A stretch of 64,000 nucleotides of DNA from Bacteroidota bacterium. GTDB taxonomy: Bacteria > Bacteroidota > Bacteroidia > Cytophagales > Cyclobacteriaceae. Below the pieces are notes generated by a model. The model searched no databases, was not told where the DNA came from, and saw nothing but the letters and a program-made list of their open reading frames with translations. The position numbers and the translations under genes were made by a program. Of this stretch, positions 50,133-60,287 are shown piece after piece (the stretch's first letter is position 1; the number at the start of each line of letters is the position of its first letter). The stretch lies in NCBI GenBank assembly GCA_018267275.1, contig JAFDYV010000006.1:124001-188000 (forward strand), in the 5' to 3' direction.

Positions 50133-51569
50133 TTATGACTCAATATGTACTTTATACTCCTCGTACCGTTCTAGTACTTCTTTCACATAACGCACAGGTC
50201 CATCGCAGCGGCAATAACCGGCAGCCACCACCGCATCGCGATAATATTTTGGATTAGATTTTTGCGCTAAAAAGTATTCCACTTCATCAGCCCACTTCGC
50301 GGGATTGCGACCATTTTTCCGGGCCAGCTTCTGCGCATCAATCACATGCGATAATCCAACATTGTAAGAAGCCAATACAAACTTCATACGTTCATCGGTA
50401 TCAGGCACCGTCTTGATCCAATAGTTGTCTAAGAATTTTAAAAACCGAATCCCTGTACGAATGTTGGTTTGCGGATCCCACAAATTGGTCACCCCAAAAT
50501 AATCACCTGTTTCAGGCATCAACTGCATTAAGCCAATCGCGCCTGCCCACGATTTCACGTTGGGGTCAAAGTGCGACTCTTGATAAACAATTGAGGCAAC
50601 CAGTCTCCAATCCCAACCCAGGTCTCTCGCTCCTTGTTTTAATTGCTCATCATAGGGCGATAGTTTGTTGCCACCCAAACTAGAGTAGTCGCTTTCTGCC
50701 AGTGTAATTGAAAACCGCGGGCTATTAAAGTACTTGTCATACACCACTTGAAAGATACCGTTGCGTTTCACTTTGGTGAGCCATTCATTAAGTGCGGTCA
50801 ATAGTTGAGGTGAATTGCTTCGCACACCCCACGCAATTTGTTGCGGCAAACTGATAACGGTATTGATATCTAGATTGGGGTAATACAAAGAGTTGACCAT
50901 GGCGATGGTCTGGTCTGTTACGGTGTATTTGATTTCTCCGGTGGCAACCTTTCGAATCAGTGACTCTGTTTCTGCCAGTGCGCTGTCTTCTTTGATGATG
51001 ATGTCGCCACCAATTTCTTGCGATAGGTTTTTGAGTCGCTCACTAAAAGAGGAACTGTGCAATACATGCACTTCTTTTCCTTTGAGATCCACTGCATCGC
51101 GTACAAGTTTTTTCTCTACCACGGCCGGTGGCTGCATGCGCCAATTGGCCGGCTTCTTTTGCACCAATACTTGATGGGTCGAATAATGCGGTTGCGAAAA
51201 AGACAAATACTGAGTCCGTTCTTTTGTGATGGTAAGCGGAAAGGCCAGCACATCGCCCTCGCCTTTGTTGAGTTGGTCAATCGCCTCCTCCACCCCCGAA
51301 ATAACTTTTATTTTTAATTTGACTTTTAGCTGCTTGGCAAAATATTGTAGCAGTTCATACTCATAGCCCATGGGCGTGCCACGGTAAATGAAATAGCTGA
51401 CTGAATTATTATCGACAAGGGCGTTGAGGTAGCCCCGCTTTTGTATGGCCGCTAAATCGAATTCAATTAAAGGAGATTCTGCAAAAGCAGGTGGCTGCTT
51501 AGATGGCTTGCATTGCGTGGCTGTAAGCCCCACCACGACAAAAAAAACAGCCCATTTCTTTTTGCCCAT
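50133..51569 (-). CDS. MltF-like lytic murein transglycosylase with substrate-binding domain
   Basis: A 478-residue exported protein. The N-terminus (MGKKKWAVFFVVVGLTATQC) has a possible lipobox Cys. Residues ~35-270 are a bacterial extracellular solute-binding (SBP type 3) domain (GYLNALVDNNSVSYFIYRGT; GYEYELLQYFAKQLKVKLKI); residues ~310-478 are a lysozyme-like SLT domain with catalytic Glu331 in YQESHF and WAGAIGLMQLMPET, the MltF layout. MltF cleaves peptidoglycan glycan strands to 1,6-anhydro-MurNAc. The TTG five codons upstream is less likely than the ATG at 51569. Confidence 0.93.
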   Translation of the reverse strand: MGKKKWAVFFVVVGLTATQCKPSKQPPAFAESPLIEFDLAAIQKRGYLNALVDNNSVSYFIYRGTPMGYEYELLQYFAKQLKVKLKIKVISGVEEAIDQLNKGEGDVLAFPLTITKERTQYLSFSQPHYSTHQVLVQKKPANWRMQPPAVVEKKLVRDAVDLKGKEVHVLHSSSFSERLKNLSQEIGGDIIIKEDSALAETESLIRKVATGEIKYTVTDQTIAMVNSLYYPNLDINTVISLPQQIAWGVRSNSPQLLTALNEWLTKVKRNGIFQVVYDKYFNSPRFSITLAESDYSSLGGNKLSPYDEQLKQGARDLGWDWRLVASIVYQESHFDPNVKSWAGAIGLMQLMPETGDYFGVTNLWDPQTNIRTGIRFLKFLDNYWIKTVPDTDERMKFVLASYNVGLSHVIDAQKLARKNGRNPAKWADEVEYFLAQKSNPKYYRDAVVAAGYCRCDGPVRYVKEVLERYEEYKVHIES

Positions 51570-51595
51570 TGGTGAAAGTAACAAGAAAATGAGGC

Positions 51596-51625
51596 AAAAA
51601 AAAGACCGCTCAGTAGCGGTCTTTT
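51596..51625 (-). terminator. Rho-independent terminator after the FAS1 gene
   Basis: A perfect 10-bp stem (AAAGACCGCT / AGCGGTCTTT) with a 4-nt loop, followed on the minus strand by a run of eight T (51603-51596). It lies 22 nt after the FAS1 stop and before mltF, closing the Oar-DUF4397-FAS1 operon. Confidence 0.9.
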
Positions 51626-51646
51626 CGAAGTCAAACCCACAAAATA

Positions 51647-52912
51647 TTAGTTGGATCTCAACACCCCGTTGATTTGGTGTAGAACCCCAGCGTTTGTAAG
51701 GATATTCGCGCTAGTAACTGTTGGGTCTGCAACACCAGTGTTGTTGTCTTTTAAAGTAATAACACTTCCTGCGATGTCCACTGTAAATGTCCCACCAGCT
51801 AATGCCGTAGTCACCACCTGTCCATTTGAAAGATCTGTAGAAAGAATACGGCCAGGAACAACATGATATTTCAAAATGTCAGCTAAAACCGTGGGACTCA
51901 AGGTATTTATAAAATCCCTTGCCGTAGCTTCGGAAGTTACTGGTGTTCCTGTGTTTGGAAGCGTTGCCAAAAATGCCTGGAAAACAGCATCGGTGGGAGC
52001 AAATACTGTGAAATCTGGGAATGGCGTAGCAATTGGTCTGATAACTGGTGCAAGCTCCGCTCTTGCAATGGCCGCTGACAGCAAATTATAATTGTTCAAC
52101 GTTCCAACAGCGGCAGTAGCCACGTTAAGAGTGCCATCTGTTTTTCTTGGCATAGCTACGGTAAAGACCGTAACAGTTGGTTTGCCACCAGTAAGTGTAG
52201 TGTAATCTACATTGAAACCGGGGAGGTCAACTACAGCGCCACTTGCGGGCGAAGTGCCAATCCAAATGTTAGCCAAGGCCACTGGAATCAACACTTTATC
52301 GATGGAATGAATCACACCATTCGAAGCATCAATATCTAATGAAACAGATTGACCACCATTACCAGCCACATTTTGACCTGCGCGGTTAGCATTCAAAATA
52401 ATACCGTTTCCAGATTTAGAAATGGAAAGCCTAGCAGTTCCACCGAATGTAGTAAACCCTTGGGCTCCAGTAAAAGCTGATGACTTTATCTCTGAGCTAA
52501 TCATATGATAAAGCAGAATGTTAGTCACAGACGCAGTAGTGATTGCACTGGCTTTCGCAGGCGTATAGGATGGCGCTATCAGGTTTACTGCCGCCAATAC
52601 CGAGGACTCATTAAAGGTACCTGCTGCTGCTGCTCCAGGAGGCAATTGCAAATCTGTTAAAGAGTTAAAATAGCTAACAAATGCCGCATCGGTAGGTGCA
52701 AAAACGGTGAACGCCCCTGAGTTATTGTTGGCGAGGCTCGCCACTAAACCCGTTTTCGTTACCAACGCAGTTAAAATATTGAAATCGTCATTTGTGGAGG
52801 CAATCTGGGCAATGCTTGAACCAGTGGGCGATGGAACTTCTTTAAAATCGCTAGCACAACCCACTGCCAAAAACAAGGTCAACAGGACGGCACTTATTTT
52901 TATTGAATTCAT
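51647..52912 (-). CDS. Two-domain fasciclin (FAS1) lipoprotein
   Basis: A 421-residue lipoprotein: signal MNSIKISAVLLTLFLAVGC (Cys19). Two FAS1 domains follow, at about residues 35-190 (FTVFAPTDAAFVSYFNSLTD; ILLYHMISSEIKSSAF) and 245-420 (FTVFAPTDAVFQAFLATLPN; ILKYHVVPGRILSTDL). FAS1 domains act in adhesion or surface binding. It is the third gene of the operon after the Oar-type receptor and DUF4397 lipoprotein and is followed by a strong terminator. A surface lipoprotein role is inferred. Confidence 0.92.
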   Translation of the reverse strand: MNSIKISAVLLTLFLAVGCASDFKEVPSPTGSSIAQIASTNDDFNILTALVTKTGLVASLANNNSGAFTVFAPTDAAFVSYFNSLTDLQLPPGAAAAGTFNESSVLAAVNLIAPSYTPAKASAITTASVTNILLYHMISSEIKSSAFTGAQGFTTFGGTARLSISKSGNGIILNANRAGQNVAGNGGQSVSLDIDASNGVIHSIDKVLIPVALANIWIGTSPASGAVVDLPGFNVDYTTLTGGKPTVTVFTVAMPRKTDGTLNVATAAVGTLNNYNLLSAAIARAELAPVIRPIATPFPDFTVFAPTDAVFQAFLATLPNTGTPVTSEATARDFINTLSPTVLADILKYHVVPGRILSTDLSNGQVVTTALAGGTFTVDIAGSVITLKDNNTGVADPTVTSANILTNAGVLHQINGVLRSN

Positions 52913-52931
52913 TTGTTCTACAGTTTAAGTT

Positions 52932-54002
52932 TTAATTGTGGGTCGCCACTATGGCTGTCACTTTTTTGTTATCAGTCTTCCCCAAAATTCCCCTTGCAAC
53001 TATGGTGTATGACTTGCCCGTTGCAAACGTGAGATTGGGCTGTGAATACACGATAGTGTTGAATGCCGCATCTGTCGCTACTTCCAAGGTATATGTAAAC
53101 AAACTGGTTGCAGATGCTGCAATTGTTTGAGGAGTAAACGCAGTGGACGCTGTGCGTGACCCAGCATTATTACCCCCACCCATTACATAATCAGCGGGTG
53201 TCGCTGCGCTGAGCGTAATGTCGGTTGTAGAACCGGCAGTCGCTCGTAATCTTGCGAATACTCGTCTATTCAGTGGGGTTGCATAAGCATTTGCCACACC
53301 GTTTATGAAACGGATACCTGCCTGAGTTGAAGTTAATGTAGGGAAAACGTCAGTTAAAATTAAAAATCTTGGCCCCCCAACATCGGTCGTCCCAGCAGGA
53401 ATGGTTCCTAAAGAAACACAAAGTGCACGGGCAGCATCATTAGGCAGACCTTTGTATTGGTCATTTGAGATTTGTGAACCATTTGCCGTGTTGTAATAAG
53501 TAACATCGGCAGCAAGGGCTTTGGTTACCGTACTGATACTAAAAGTACGCAATGGCTGCGGTCTGTTTAAGGAATCTAAAGAAATAGCAGTATAAAATGC
53601 ACCTGTCGCTGAAGTAAAGTTGCCGAAACCAGTATTTGTTTGCCTATAAAGCAAAGGACCAGATCCAAGAACACCGCCAATTGATCCAGATGTTGCTATT
53701 GCCCTAATTGATGTATTAGCAATCGAGGTAGTGCCATTAGCGGCAAACCCAGTTTGAATATCAATGGGTGTGTAACCTGTTTGTGCAGCTCCAACATCTA
53801 CAGTCGCGCCTTTGATTCCGTTCACAAATAAATCAAGACTACTGCCATCAGGAATGGCATTGATGAACATAAAGTTTGTTTTTGTGCTACTGCTAGTCGT
53901 GGCAGGGCTGGGCGTTCCAATGTCATCATTCTCGTCACAACTTGTTACGAACAAGCTAATCGTAGCTAAAGCAAAAAATGATAGTTTTTTATAGTAATTC
54001 AT
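52932..54002 (-). CDS. DUF4397 lipoprotein
   Basis: A 356-residue lipoprotein (MNYYKKLSFFALATISLFVTSC, lipobox Cys22) with DUF4397-type repeats: NFMFINAIPDGSSLDLFVNG, IDIQTGFAANGTTSIANTSI and, later, AGIRFINGVANAYATPLNRR. An ATG at 54023 overlaps the receptor stop (TAATG) and would add 7 residues before the signal; either start is possible. It lies between the Oar-type receptor and FAS1 genes, in a likely shared surface complex. No function is known for the domain. Confidence 0.85.
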   Translation of the reverse strand: MNYYKKLSFFALATISLFVTSCDENDDIGTPSPATTSSSTKTNFMFINAIPDGSSLDLFVNGIKGATVDVGAAQTGYTPIDIQTGFAANGTTSIANTSIRAIATSGSIGGVLGSGPLLYRQTNTGFGNFTSATGAFYTAISLDSLNRPQPLRTFSISTVTKALAADVTYYNTANGSQISNDQYKGLPNDAARALCVSLGTIPAGTTDVGGPRFLILTDVFPTLTSTQAGIRFINGVANAYATPLNRRVFARLRATAGSTTDITLSAATPADYVMGGGNNAGSRTASTAFTPQTIAASATSLFTYTLEVATDAAFNTIVYSQPNLTFATGKSYTIVARGILGKTDNKKVTAIVATHN

Positions 54003-54022
54003 ATGAGTCAATTTGATAATCA

Positions 54023-57000
54023 TTAGAAGGAATAACGAATACCTACTTGCAACTGCCAGCGACCGTTTACCGATGTATCAGTTACATAAGAACTGGTAAG
54101 CGGAGTACCGTCAGCATTTAAATTGAAAGAATAAATGGGGCGCCCAGTGGTTGCAGCCCAAGGTAAACCAATCGTATTGGCCGGGCCTGCGGTTGCTACC
54201 GGAGCACCGATCGTCCCAGCTACATGTGGCTGTTCATATCCCACGAAGTTCAATAACTGCGTGCGAGCAGCAAACTGGCTAATACCCCAACTTGAGTCAA
54301 ATAGGTTAAGCGCATTCTGTAAATTGGCTGATAACTGCAATGTATGACGCTTACCTTTAACATCAATGTAAAAATCTTGCAATAAACTTAGATTCAAACG
54401 ATTCACCCATGGGGCAATTGCAGCATTTCGATCCGCATACTCTCCACGGTGTTTGCTCAAGTATGGATCTTGGTTGATATAGTTATCAAGCTGACCCCAA
54501 ATGGTAGTAACGTCTCTCCCATCTCTTGCGTCATTAGGATTGGGCACCAACAATATCTCATTTATGTTTCGGGGAATATAAATAAGGTCATTGTTTGCAG
54601 AACCGTCACTATTTACGTCACCATTATATAAATAAGAGAAGTTAGAACCCGAATTACCGATGTATGTAAACCCGATAGTTGTCGCAAAATTCTTGAGATA
54701 CTCTTTGCGGTATTGCCCGTATGCAACAATCCTGTGGGGCACAAGTGTATTGGCATACCCCAGGCCAGGATTGTTCGGACCGAACACATTTGCTTGGCTA
54801 CCAAAAATAGTTCCTGCAGTGGAAGCGCTTTGGGGGTTTACTTCACGGGAGTCTGTGTATGTGTATGCCGCACTCAAAGAGAAATTTGAGTTAAAGGTCT
54901 TTGATAATTGAGCGGTAATACTCCACTGATAGCCCTTATCTGTATTATCTAAAACAAGGCTTTGCCCTATATCTCCACTCAATCTCCTATCATTCGCAAT
55001 CACAGCTCGGTCTGTAGCGTTTGAACCAGCACCATTAGCACCAAACAACGGGCGTCCATCTCCTTGTAGAGTTGCCACTGATGGCGCAAGGTTGGCATCA
55101 CGAATGAAAACCGCGTTAATATCTTTAGTATATATCCACTCTAAAGTACCCACGATTCCTCCAGGTAATTTTTGATCAATTGCAATGTTGGATCTCCAAA
55201 TTTGTGGGAACTTAAAATCTTTTGCTAGCGTATTAGGAGTCGCGACCGCTGCTGGTCGTCCAAAGTTTCTATCTAAAGGGTTGCTGATAAGTTGCGGTGT
55301 TCCAGTAGCAAGATTTGCAAATAGTTCCGAACCAGCGGTAAAAACTCCAGCGTTAAAGTCATATGGGACTCCATCACCAGTGTTAGAAAGTGGTACGTTG
55401 GTGTTGGTAATTTGACCAAAAAATAAACCGTTGTTGCTCACTGCGTTTGATAACCACACAAAAGGAACCCTACCTGTCAATATTCCAGTTCCACCACGAA
55501 TTTGGGTAGTCCTGTCGCCCTTTACGTCCCAGTTAAATCCAACTCGGGGTGAGAAAAGTGGCCTAACTTGCGGCCAACCTCCAACTCTTAATTTTTCCCC
55601 ATTTAAGTTGATTGAATTGATGAAATTGTTTTGAGGCAGGTCAGTCAAATACATTGGTATATCAACACGAATACCAGCCGTCAGCTTCAAATTTTTTATG
55701 CCAGTAAATTCATCTTGCGCAAACCAACCGCTCTGCAAAGCAGACCATTTAGCGGCCGTTGCCTCTGGCCCACCAGGCACTGCCACGAATTGTACTTGAT
55801 AAACGGACGGCCGAAACAATTCTGGGGTGCCGCCAGCAGAAACAGATGTTGCATCACCAATAAAATCTGCTATGCTATTATAACGATAAATACCGTTTAC
55901 GCCTTGTGTAAATACGTTGTTGAATCCATATAACTCGTTTGCAGTTCCGAGTGTTACCGTGTGGTTCTTCAAATAGATTGAAAAGAAGTCGTTTATTTGA
56001 GTAACGTCTTGATCTAGCTTATTATTTTTTGTGAAGGGATCAGGACCGAAAGAAGTTAACATTTGACCATTTGGGCCTAAGATGTCAATAGTAGGGAAGT
56101 CCGGTGTCGCTGATCCGCCAGCATCCTGACGAAAATCTCTGAATGCACTATAACCGACCACTAAATTGTTGGTCATCATTCCACCCTTGAATGTGGAGTT
56201 CAACTCGGCAGTTACAGAATACTGGTTGTTATTGATCCTGTAGTAGGAGGAAGAAAATGAAAGTACGTTGTTATTGTTACCTCGCCCACCGGGGGGGTTG
56301 TTTCCGAATAAGCCACTGGTGCTTGGCGCCACATCTTGAAAAGCATTAGTGATGTTGCCCCTGATTGTAAGTTTGTGTTGCTGATTGATGTTGTAATCAA
56401 AGCGAGCAACATAGCGATTGCTTTCTGTTGCGCGGTTAAAATCCTTATAGACTCCCGGATTATAGCCAAGACCACCTTGGTTAACTGGTTTAATCAAAAA
56501 ATCACTCAGGCCTTTAAGTCCAGTTAAAGCGTTATCATCGTCAGTTGCCTGAGTTTGTCCAGAACCGACAGGAAAAGTGTACGCAGGGTCGGTTCTCCTC
56601 TCAAATTCGGCATTTACGAAAAAGAAAAGTTTGTTTTTGATGACCGGACCTCCCAAGCGAAATCCAGTATTGCTTGCACTAAATGAAGGGATAGGAATAT
56701 CTAAACCGTCAATTTTCTTCCCCGCAAGATTTTCGTTTCGCATGAAGTAATAAACTGATCCAGATAAATCATTATTGCCACTTCGCGTTACAGCACTGAT
56801 ACCTGCGCCAGTAAAATTCCCTTGGCGTAAATCGTATGGAGAAAGTTGTACTGTTATTTCCTGAATCGCATCCAAACTGAACGGAGTAGTATTTGATTGT
56901 CCGCCTGGTAACGCGGCTAAGCCAAATACGTTATTCGATGTTGCACCATCGATTGTAATGTTGTTATATAGTGAGCTTCTTCCTCCAAATGTTAAGCCGC

Positions 57001-57499
57001 CTCCGGCTTGCGGTGTAAGCCTTGTAAAATCTTGAAAATCGCGCTGCAAGGAAGGAAGGGAAAGCATCTGCTTCGCTCCAAAGTTCGTTGAGGCACCTAT
57101 CTTCTCCGAGTTCAACACCGGGTCTTGCGCGCCTGATACCACAATTTCTTGCAGTTGGGTTGATTCATCGGCCAGCTTAAAGTTCACCACCAAGGTTTGT
57201 CCTAGTTCTAAGAAGATGTTTTCCTGTGATTGGTCTTTGTAGCCAACAAATGAAGTTTTAACGGTGTAAGGACCGCCCACGCGCAAACCGTTTAAATTGT
57301 AACGACCATCTGCACGAGTAGAAATCCCGTATTCGGTGCCCGAAGGAACGTGCACCGCAATCACATTGGCTCCGGGAAGCGCCTCACCCTTCTGGTCGGT
57401 AACCACGCCCGCCAGCGAAGAAGACGTAATCCCTTGCGCCCGCAGCCCAAAAACGGCCGCTAACAACAAAGAACATGTCAACAGTAAATTTTTTCTCAT
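54023..57499 (-). CDS. Oar-type TonB-dependent outer membrane receptor
   Basis: A 1158-residue receptor. The ATG at 57499 gives signal MRKNLLLTCSLLLAAVFGLRAQ, then a carboxypeptidase regulatory domain (SSLAGVVTDQKGEALPGANV), a plug (LSLPSLQRDFQDFTRLTPQA; SPYDLRQGNFTGAGISAVTR) and a beta-barrel ending in a Phe (WQLQVGIRYSF). The plug and barrel resemble Oar adhesion/receptor proteins of Myxococcus and Bacteroidota rather than SusC: the SusC TonB box and a paired SusD are missing. The two downstream genes encode DUF4397 and FAS1 lipoproteins. Confidence 0.92.
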   Translation of the reverse strand: MRKNLLLTCSLLLAAVFGLRAQGITSSSLAGVVTDQKGEALPGANVIAVHVPSGTEYGISTRADGRYNLNGLRVGGPYTVKTSFVGYKDQSQENIFLELGQTLVVNFKLADESTQLQEIVVSGAQDPVLNSEKIGASTNFGAKQMLSLPSLQRDFQDFTRLTPQAGGGLTFGGRSSLYNNITIDGATSNNVFGLAALPGGQSNTTPFSLDAIQEITVQLSPYDLRQGNFTGAGISAVTRSGNNDLSGSVYYFMRNENLAGKKIDGLDIPIPSFSASNTGFRLGGPVIKNKLFFFVNAEFERRTDPAYTFPVGSGQTQATDDDNALTGLKGLSDFLIKPVNQGGLGYNPGVYKDFNRATESNRYVARFDYNINQQHKLTIRGNITNAFQDVAPSTSGLFGNNPPGGRGNNNNVLSFSSSYYRINNNQYSVTAELNSTFKGGMMTNNLVVGYSAFRDFRQDAGGSATPDFPTIDILGPNGQMLTSFGPDPFTKNNKLDQDVTQINDFFSIYLKNHTVTLGTANELYGFNNVFTQGVNGIYRYNSIADFIGDATSVSAGGTPELFRPSVYQVQFVAVPGGPEATAAKWSALQSGWFAQDEFTGIKNLKLTAGIRVDIPMYLTDLPQNNFINSINLNGEKLRVGGWPQVRPLFSPRVGFNWDVKGDRTTQIRGGTGILTGRVPFVWLSNAVSNNGLFFGQITNTNVPLSNTGDGVPYDFNAGVFTAGSELFANLATGTPQLISNPLDRNFGRPAAVATPNTLAKDFKFPQIWRSNIAIDQKLPGGIVGTLEWIYTKDINAVFIRDANLAPSVATLQGDGRPLFGANGAGSNATDRAVIANDRRLSGDIGQSLVLDNTDKGYQWSITAQLSKTFNSNFSLSAAYTYTDSREVNPQSASTAGTIFGSQANVFGPNNPGLGYANTLVPHRIVAYGQYRKEYLKNFATTIGFTYIGNSGSNFSYLYNGDVNSDGSANNDLIYIPRNINEILLVPNPNDARDGRDVTTIWGQLDNYINQDPYLSKHRGEYADRNAAIAPWVNRLNLSLLQDFYIDVKGKRHTLQLSANLQNALNLFDSSWGISQFAARTQLLNFVGYEQPHVAGTIGAPVATAGPANTIGLPWAATTGRPIYSFNLNADGTPLTSSYVTDTSVNGRWQLQVGIRYSF

Positions 57500-57520
57500 A
57501 TACTTGGATTTTAAGTGGCG

Positions 57521-57548
57521 CAAAAGTATTGGTTTTGCGGTACTCCAA
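57521..57548 (-). promoter_or_regulatory. Promoter of the Oar-DUF4397-FAS1 operon
   Basis: TTG (57548-57546), a 17-nt spacer and TACTTTTG (57528-57521) on the minus strand; the spacer is two nt shorter than ideal. The ATG at 57499 is 21 nt downstream. TTG at 57523, the start of an extended frame, falls inside this -7 box, which supports the ATG. Confidence 0.6.
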
Positions 57549-57682
57549 ATCGCATTTTACTTTAAATATTACGCACAACTTCTTAACAATTCCTTAACAT
57601 TGGAACGAGAAAAAATGCTAAGTGAAAAATATAAAAAACTGTAAATCAATCTGTTGCAAAAAGTAATTTAAATCAAACTTCA

Positions 57683-60241
57683 ATGAAAAAATCAATTTTG
57701 ACACTTTTATTCCTTACTTCGGTGGCAAGCGTTTTTGCACAGGTTGAGCTCAACTATTTTCTGCCCGCAAAAATCCAATACAACCCGGCCATCCCTACAC
57801 CAAAATCGGTAATTGGGCACGAAGTGGGTGAGTGGCACATTACCCACGATCGCCTCGTGAATTACATGATGGCACTGGACAAAGCCTCTGACCGCATTTC
57901 ATTAGAAGTAATCGGGCAAACCCACGAAAGCAGACCTGTTATTGTAATGGTTATCACTTCGCCCAAGAACCATCAAAACTTAGAACAGATAAAGGCTCAG
58001 CATGTGCAGTTGACCGATCCGTCAAAGTCCTCGAGTCTAGACGTAAAGAATATGCCGGCCGTCTTTTATATGGGCCACTCCATTCATGGCAATGAAGCAA
58101 GCGGTGCCAATGCCTCATTGGTTACGGCCTATTACCTCGCTGCAGCCCAAGGTGCCGAAATCGAAAGATATTTAGACAACACCATCATTTTGTTGGACCC
58201 CAGTTTTAACCCCGATGGCCTACAGCGATTTTCGGGTTGGGTAAATGCACGCAAAAGCCGTGTGCCCAATGCTGACCCCAATGACGTAGAACACAACGAA
58301 GCCTGGCCGGGCGGCCGCTTCAACCATTATTGGTTTGACCTCAACCGCGACTGGCTGGTGGCACAACACCCCGAGTCGCAGGCTCGCGTAAAAAAATTCC
58401 ATCAGTGGAAGCCCAATGTGCTCACCGATCATCACGAGATGGGTACGAATGCTACGTTTTTTTTCCAACCCGGTGTGCCATCGCGCATGCACCCGCTCAC
58501 GCCAGAAAAAAACCTTGAGTTGACAAAAAAAATTGGAACCTATCACGCCAAGGCTTTGGATGAAATTGGCTCGCTGTACTACACGCAAGAAGGGTATGAT
58601 GACTTCTACTATGGAAAAGGTTCAACCTTCCCGGATGTGCAAGGAGCCATCGGCATTTTGTTTGAACAGGCCAGTTCACGCGGCCATGCACAAGAAAGCA
58701 GCAATGGTATTTTGCGTTTTCCTTTTACCATCAGAAACCAATTCACCACCGCCCTCAGCACGCTGAAAGCAGTAAATGAAATGCGCGTGGAATTACTTGA
58801 ATATCAGCGCGACTTTTACAAATCTGCTTCTGCGGAAGCGGCCAAAGACCTGACAAAAGCTGTGGTAGTGGGATCTAGAGATAAAGTGAAGTTGTTTCAC
58901 TTTATTGAAATGGTGCAGCGCCAGCAAATTGATGTGCACAAGTTAACAACCAATCAAAGCTTTGGCGGGAAAAATTTCAATGTTGAAAATAGCTACGCCA
59001 TCCCATTCAATCAACCTCAGTATCGATTGATTAAATCGATGGTGGAAAAACGATTGCAGTTCAAAGACAGTTTGTTTTATGATATCTCTAGCTGGACGTT
59101 GCCGTTGGCCTACGGACTGGATTTTGAAGAAGTGAAAACACCGATAGCCTTAGGCGAGAAAATTGCGGAAGTGAAAATGCCTGAAGGCAAAATCATTGGC
59201 AATGGCGGCTACGCCTACGTAGTGGAGCCCTTCGGATACTACCTGCCGCGTGCTACCTACCGTTTGCTCAGCAAAGGCATAAGGGTGAAGGTTGCTACCG
59301 ATCCGTTTTTTGCAAACGACAAAAAGTTTGAGCGCGGCACTTTGATGATACACGTGGAGAATCAAGAAAAAATCTCGCCCGAACAGTTACTGGTGTACAT
59401 GAAGGAGTTGGTTGAAAAAGACGGGCTAGATGTGTACGCATTGAATACAGGCTTGGATTATCGAGGCGTATCGCTCGGCAGCCCTACTTTTATGGCGCTG
59501 CGCAAGCCTGAAATTGCCATGTTGGTAGAAGGCAACGTATCTGCTACAGATGTGGGCGAACTATGGCATTTGTTTGACACCCGTTTCAACATACCCGTTA
59601 CATTGCTCCCAGTATCCGTGTTCAACTCGACTAACATTAGTCGGTACAATACAATCATTTTCCCCGAAGGAAGCTATGCTTCGATCAACGATGGGGCGAA
59701 AGAAAAACTGAAAACGTGGACACAAGCGGGTGGACTGGTACTTGGATTCGAATCGGCTGTGAACTGGCTTACGGGTGCCGGTTTGGCAAAATTCGAAATG
59801 AAAAAAGACGATGAGAAGGATAAAAAGGAATTGGCAAAACCGAAACCTTATGCCGACATAGAGGAGAATCGTGGAGCACAAGAAACCAGCGGGGCAATTT
59901 TTGAGGCGGAAGCAGATTTGACCAATCCGTTGTTCTATGGGTACACTTCCAACAAAATCCCATTGTTCAAACCCAACAATCTGTTCATGCAAAAAGCTTC
60001 GGGTGTTTACTCAAACCCGCTCACCTATGGCAACAGCCCGTTGATAAGTGGGTATATTTCTAAACCAAACTACGCAAAACTCAAAAACTCTTCTTGCGTG
60101 GGCGTGAGCGTATTAGGCCGTGGGCGCGTAATTGGCTTCACAGAAAATCTGGCATTCCGGGCGTTTTGGTTTGGCACTAACAAAATGATTACCAACGCGA
60201 TCTTTTACGGCCCGATGCTGAGTGCGGAGATGGGAAGATAA
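57683..60241 (+). CDS. M14-family zinc carboxypeptidase
   Basis: An 852-residue exported peptidase. Signal MKKSILTLLFLTSVASVFAQ. The M14 zinc ligands are His135 and Glu138 in GHSIHGNEASG and a later His in LTDHHEMG; the catalytic Glu region follows in FEQASSRGH. The C-terminal ~350 residues include a predicted-fold extension with EGSYASINDGAKEKLKTW, as in the large M14 proteins of Bacteroidota. It is likely periplasmic or surface-exposed. No promoter consensus was found in the 183-nt divergent spacer. Confidence 0.9.
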   Translation: MKKSILTLLFLTSVASVFAQVELNYFLPAKIQYNPAIPTPKSVIGHEVGEWHITHDRLVNYMMALDKASDRISLEVIGQTHESRPVIVMVITSPKNHQNLEQIKAQHVQLTDPSKSSSLDVKNMPAVFYMGHSIHGNEASGANASLVTAYYLAAAQGAEIERYLDNTIILLDPSFNPDGLQRFSGWVNARKSRVPNADPNDVEHNEAWPGGRFNHYWFDLNRDWLVAQHPESQARVKKFHQWKPNVLTDHHEMGTNATFFFQPGVPSRMHPLTPEKNLELTKKIGTYHAKALDEIGSLYYTQEGYDDFYYGKGSTFPDVQGAIGILFEQASSRGHAQESSNGILRFPFTIRNQFTTALSTLKAVNEMRVELLEYQRDFYKSASAEAAKDLTKAVVVGSRDKVKLFHFIEMVQRQQIDVHKLTTNQSFGGKNFNVENSYAIPFNQPQYRLIKSMVEKRLQFKDSLFYDISSWTLPLAYGLDFEEVKTPIALGEKIAEVKMPEGKIIGNGGYAYVVEPFGYYLPRATYRLLSKGIRVKVATDPFFANDKKFERGTLMIHVENQEKISPEQLLVYMKELVEKDGLDVYALNTGLDYRGVSLGSPTFMALRKPEIAMLVEGNVSATDVGELWHLFDTRFNIPVTLLPVSVFNSTNISRYNTIIFPEGSYASINDGAKEKLKTWTQAGGLVLGFESAVNWLTGAGLAKFEMKKDDEKDKKELAKPKPYADIEENRGAQETSGAIFEAEADLTNPLFYGYTSNKIPLFKPNNLFMQKASGVYSNPLTYGNSPLISGYISKPNYAKLKNSSCVGVSVLGRGRVIGFTENLAFRAFWFGTNKMITNAIFYGPMLSAEMGR

Positions 60242-60287
60242 GTAAGTGGTTGTCGGTAAGTGGTGGATGGGTTCGTCCTAGGAACGG

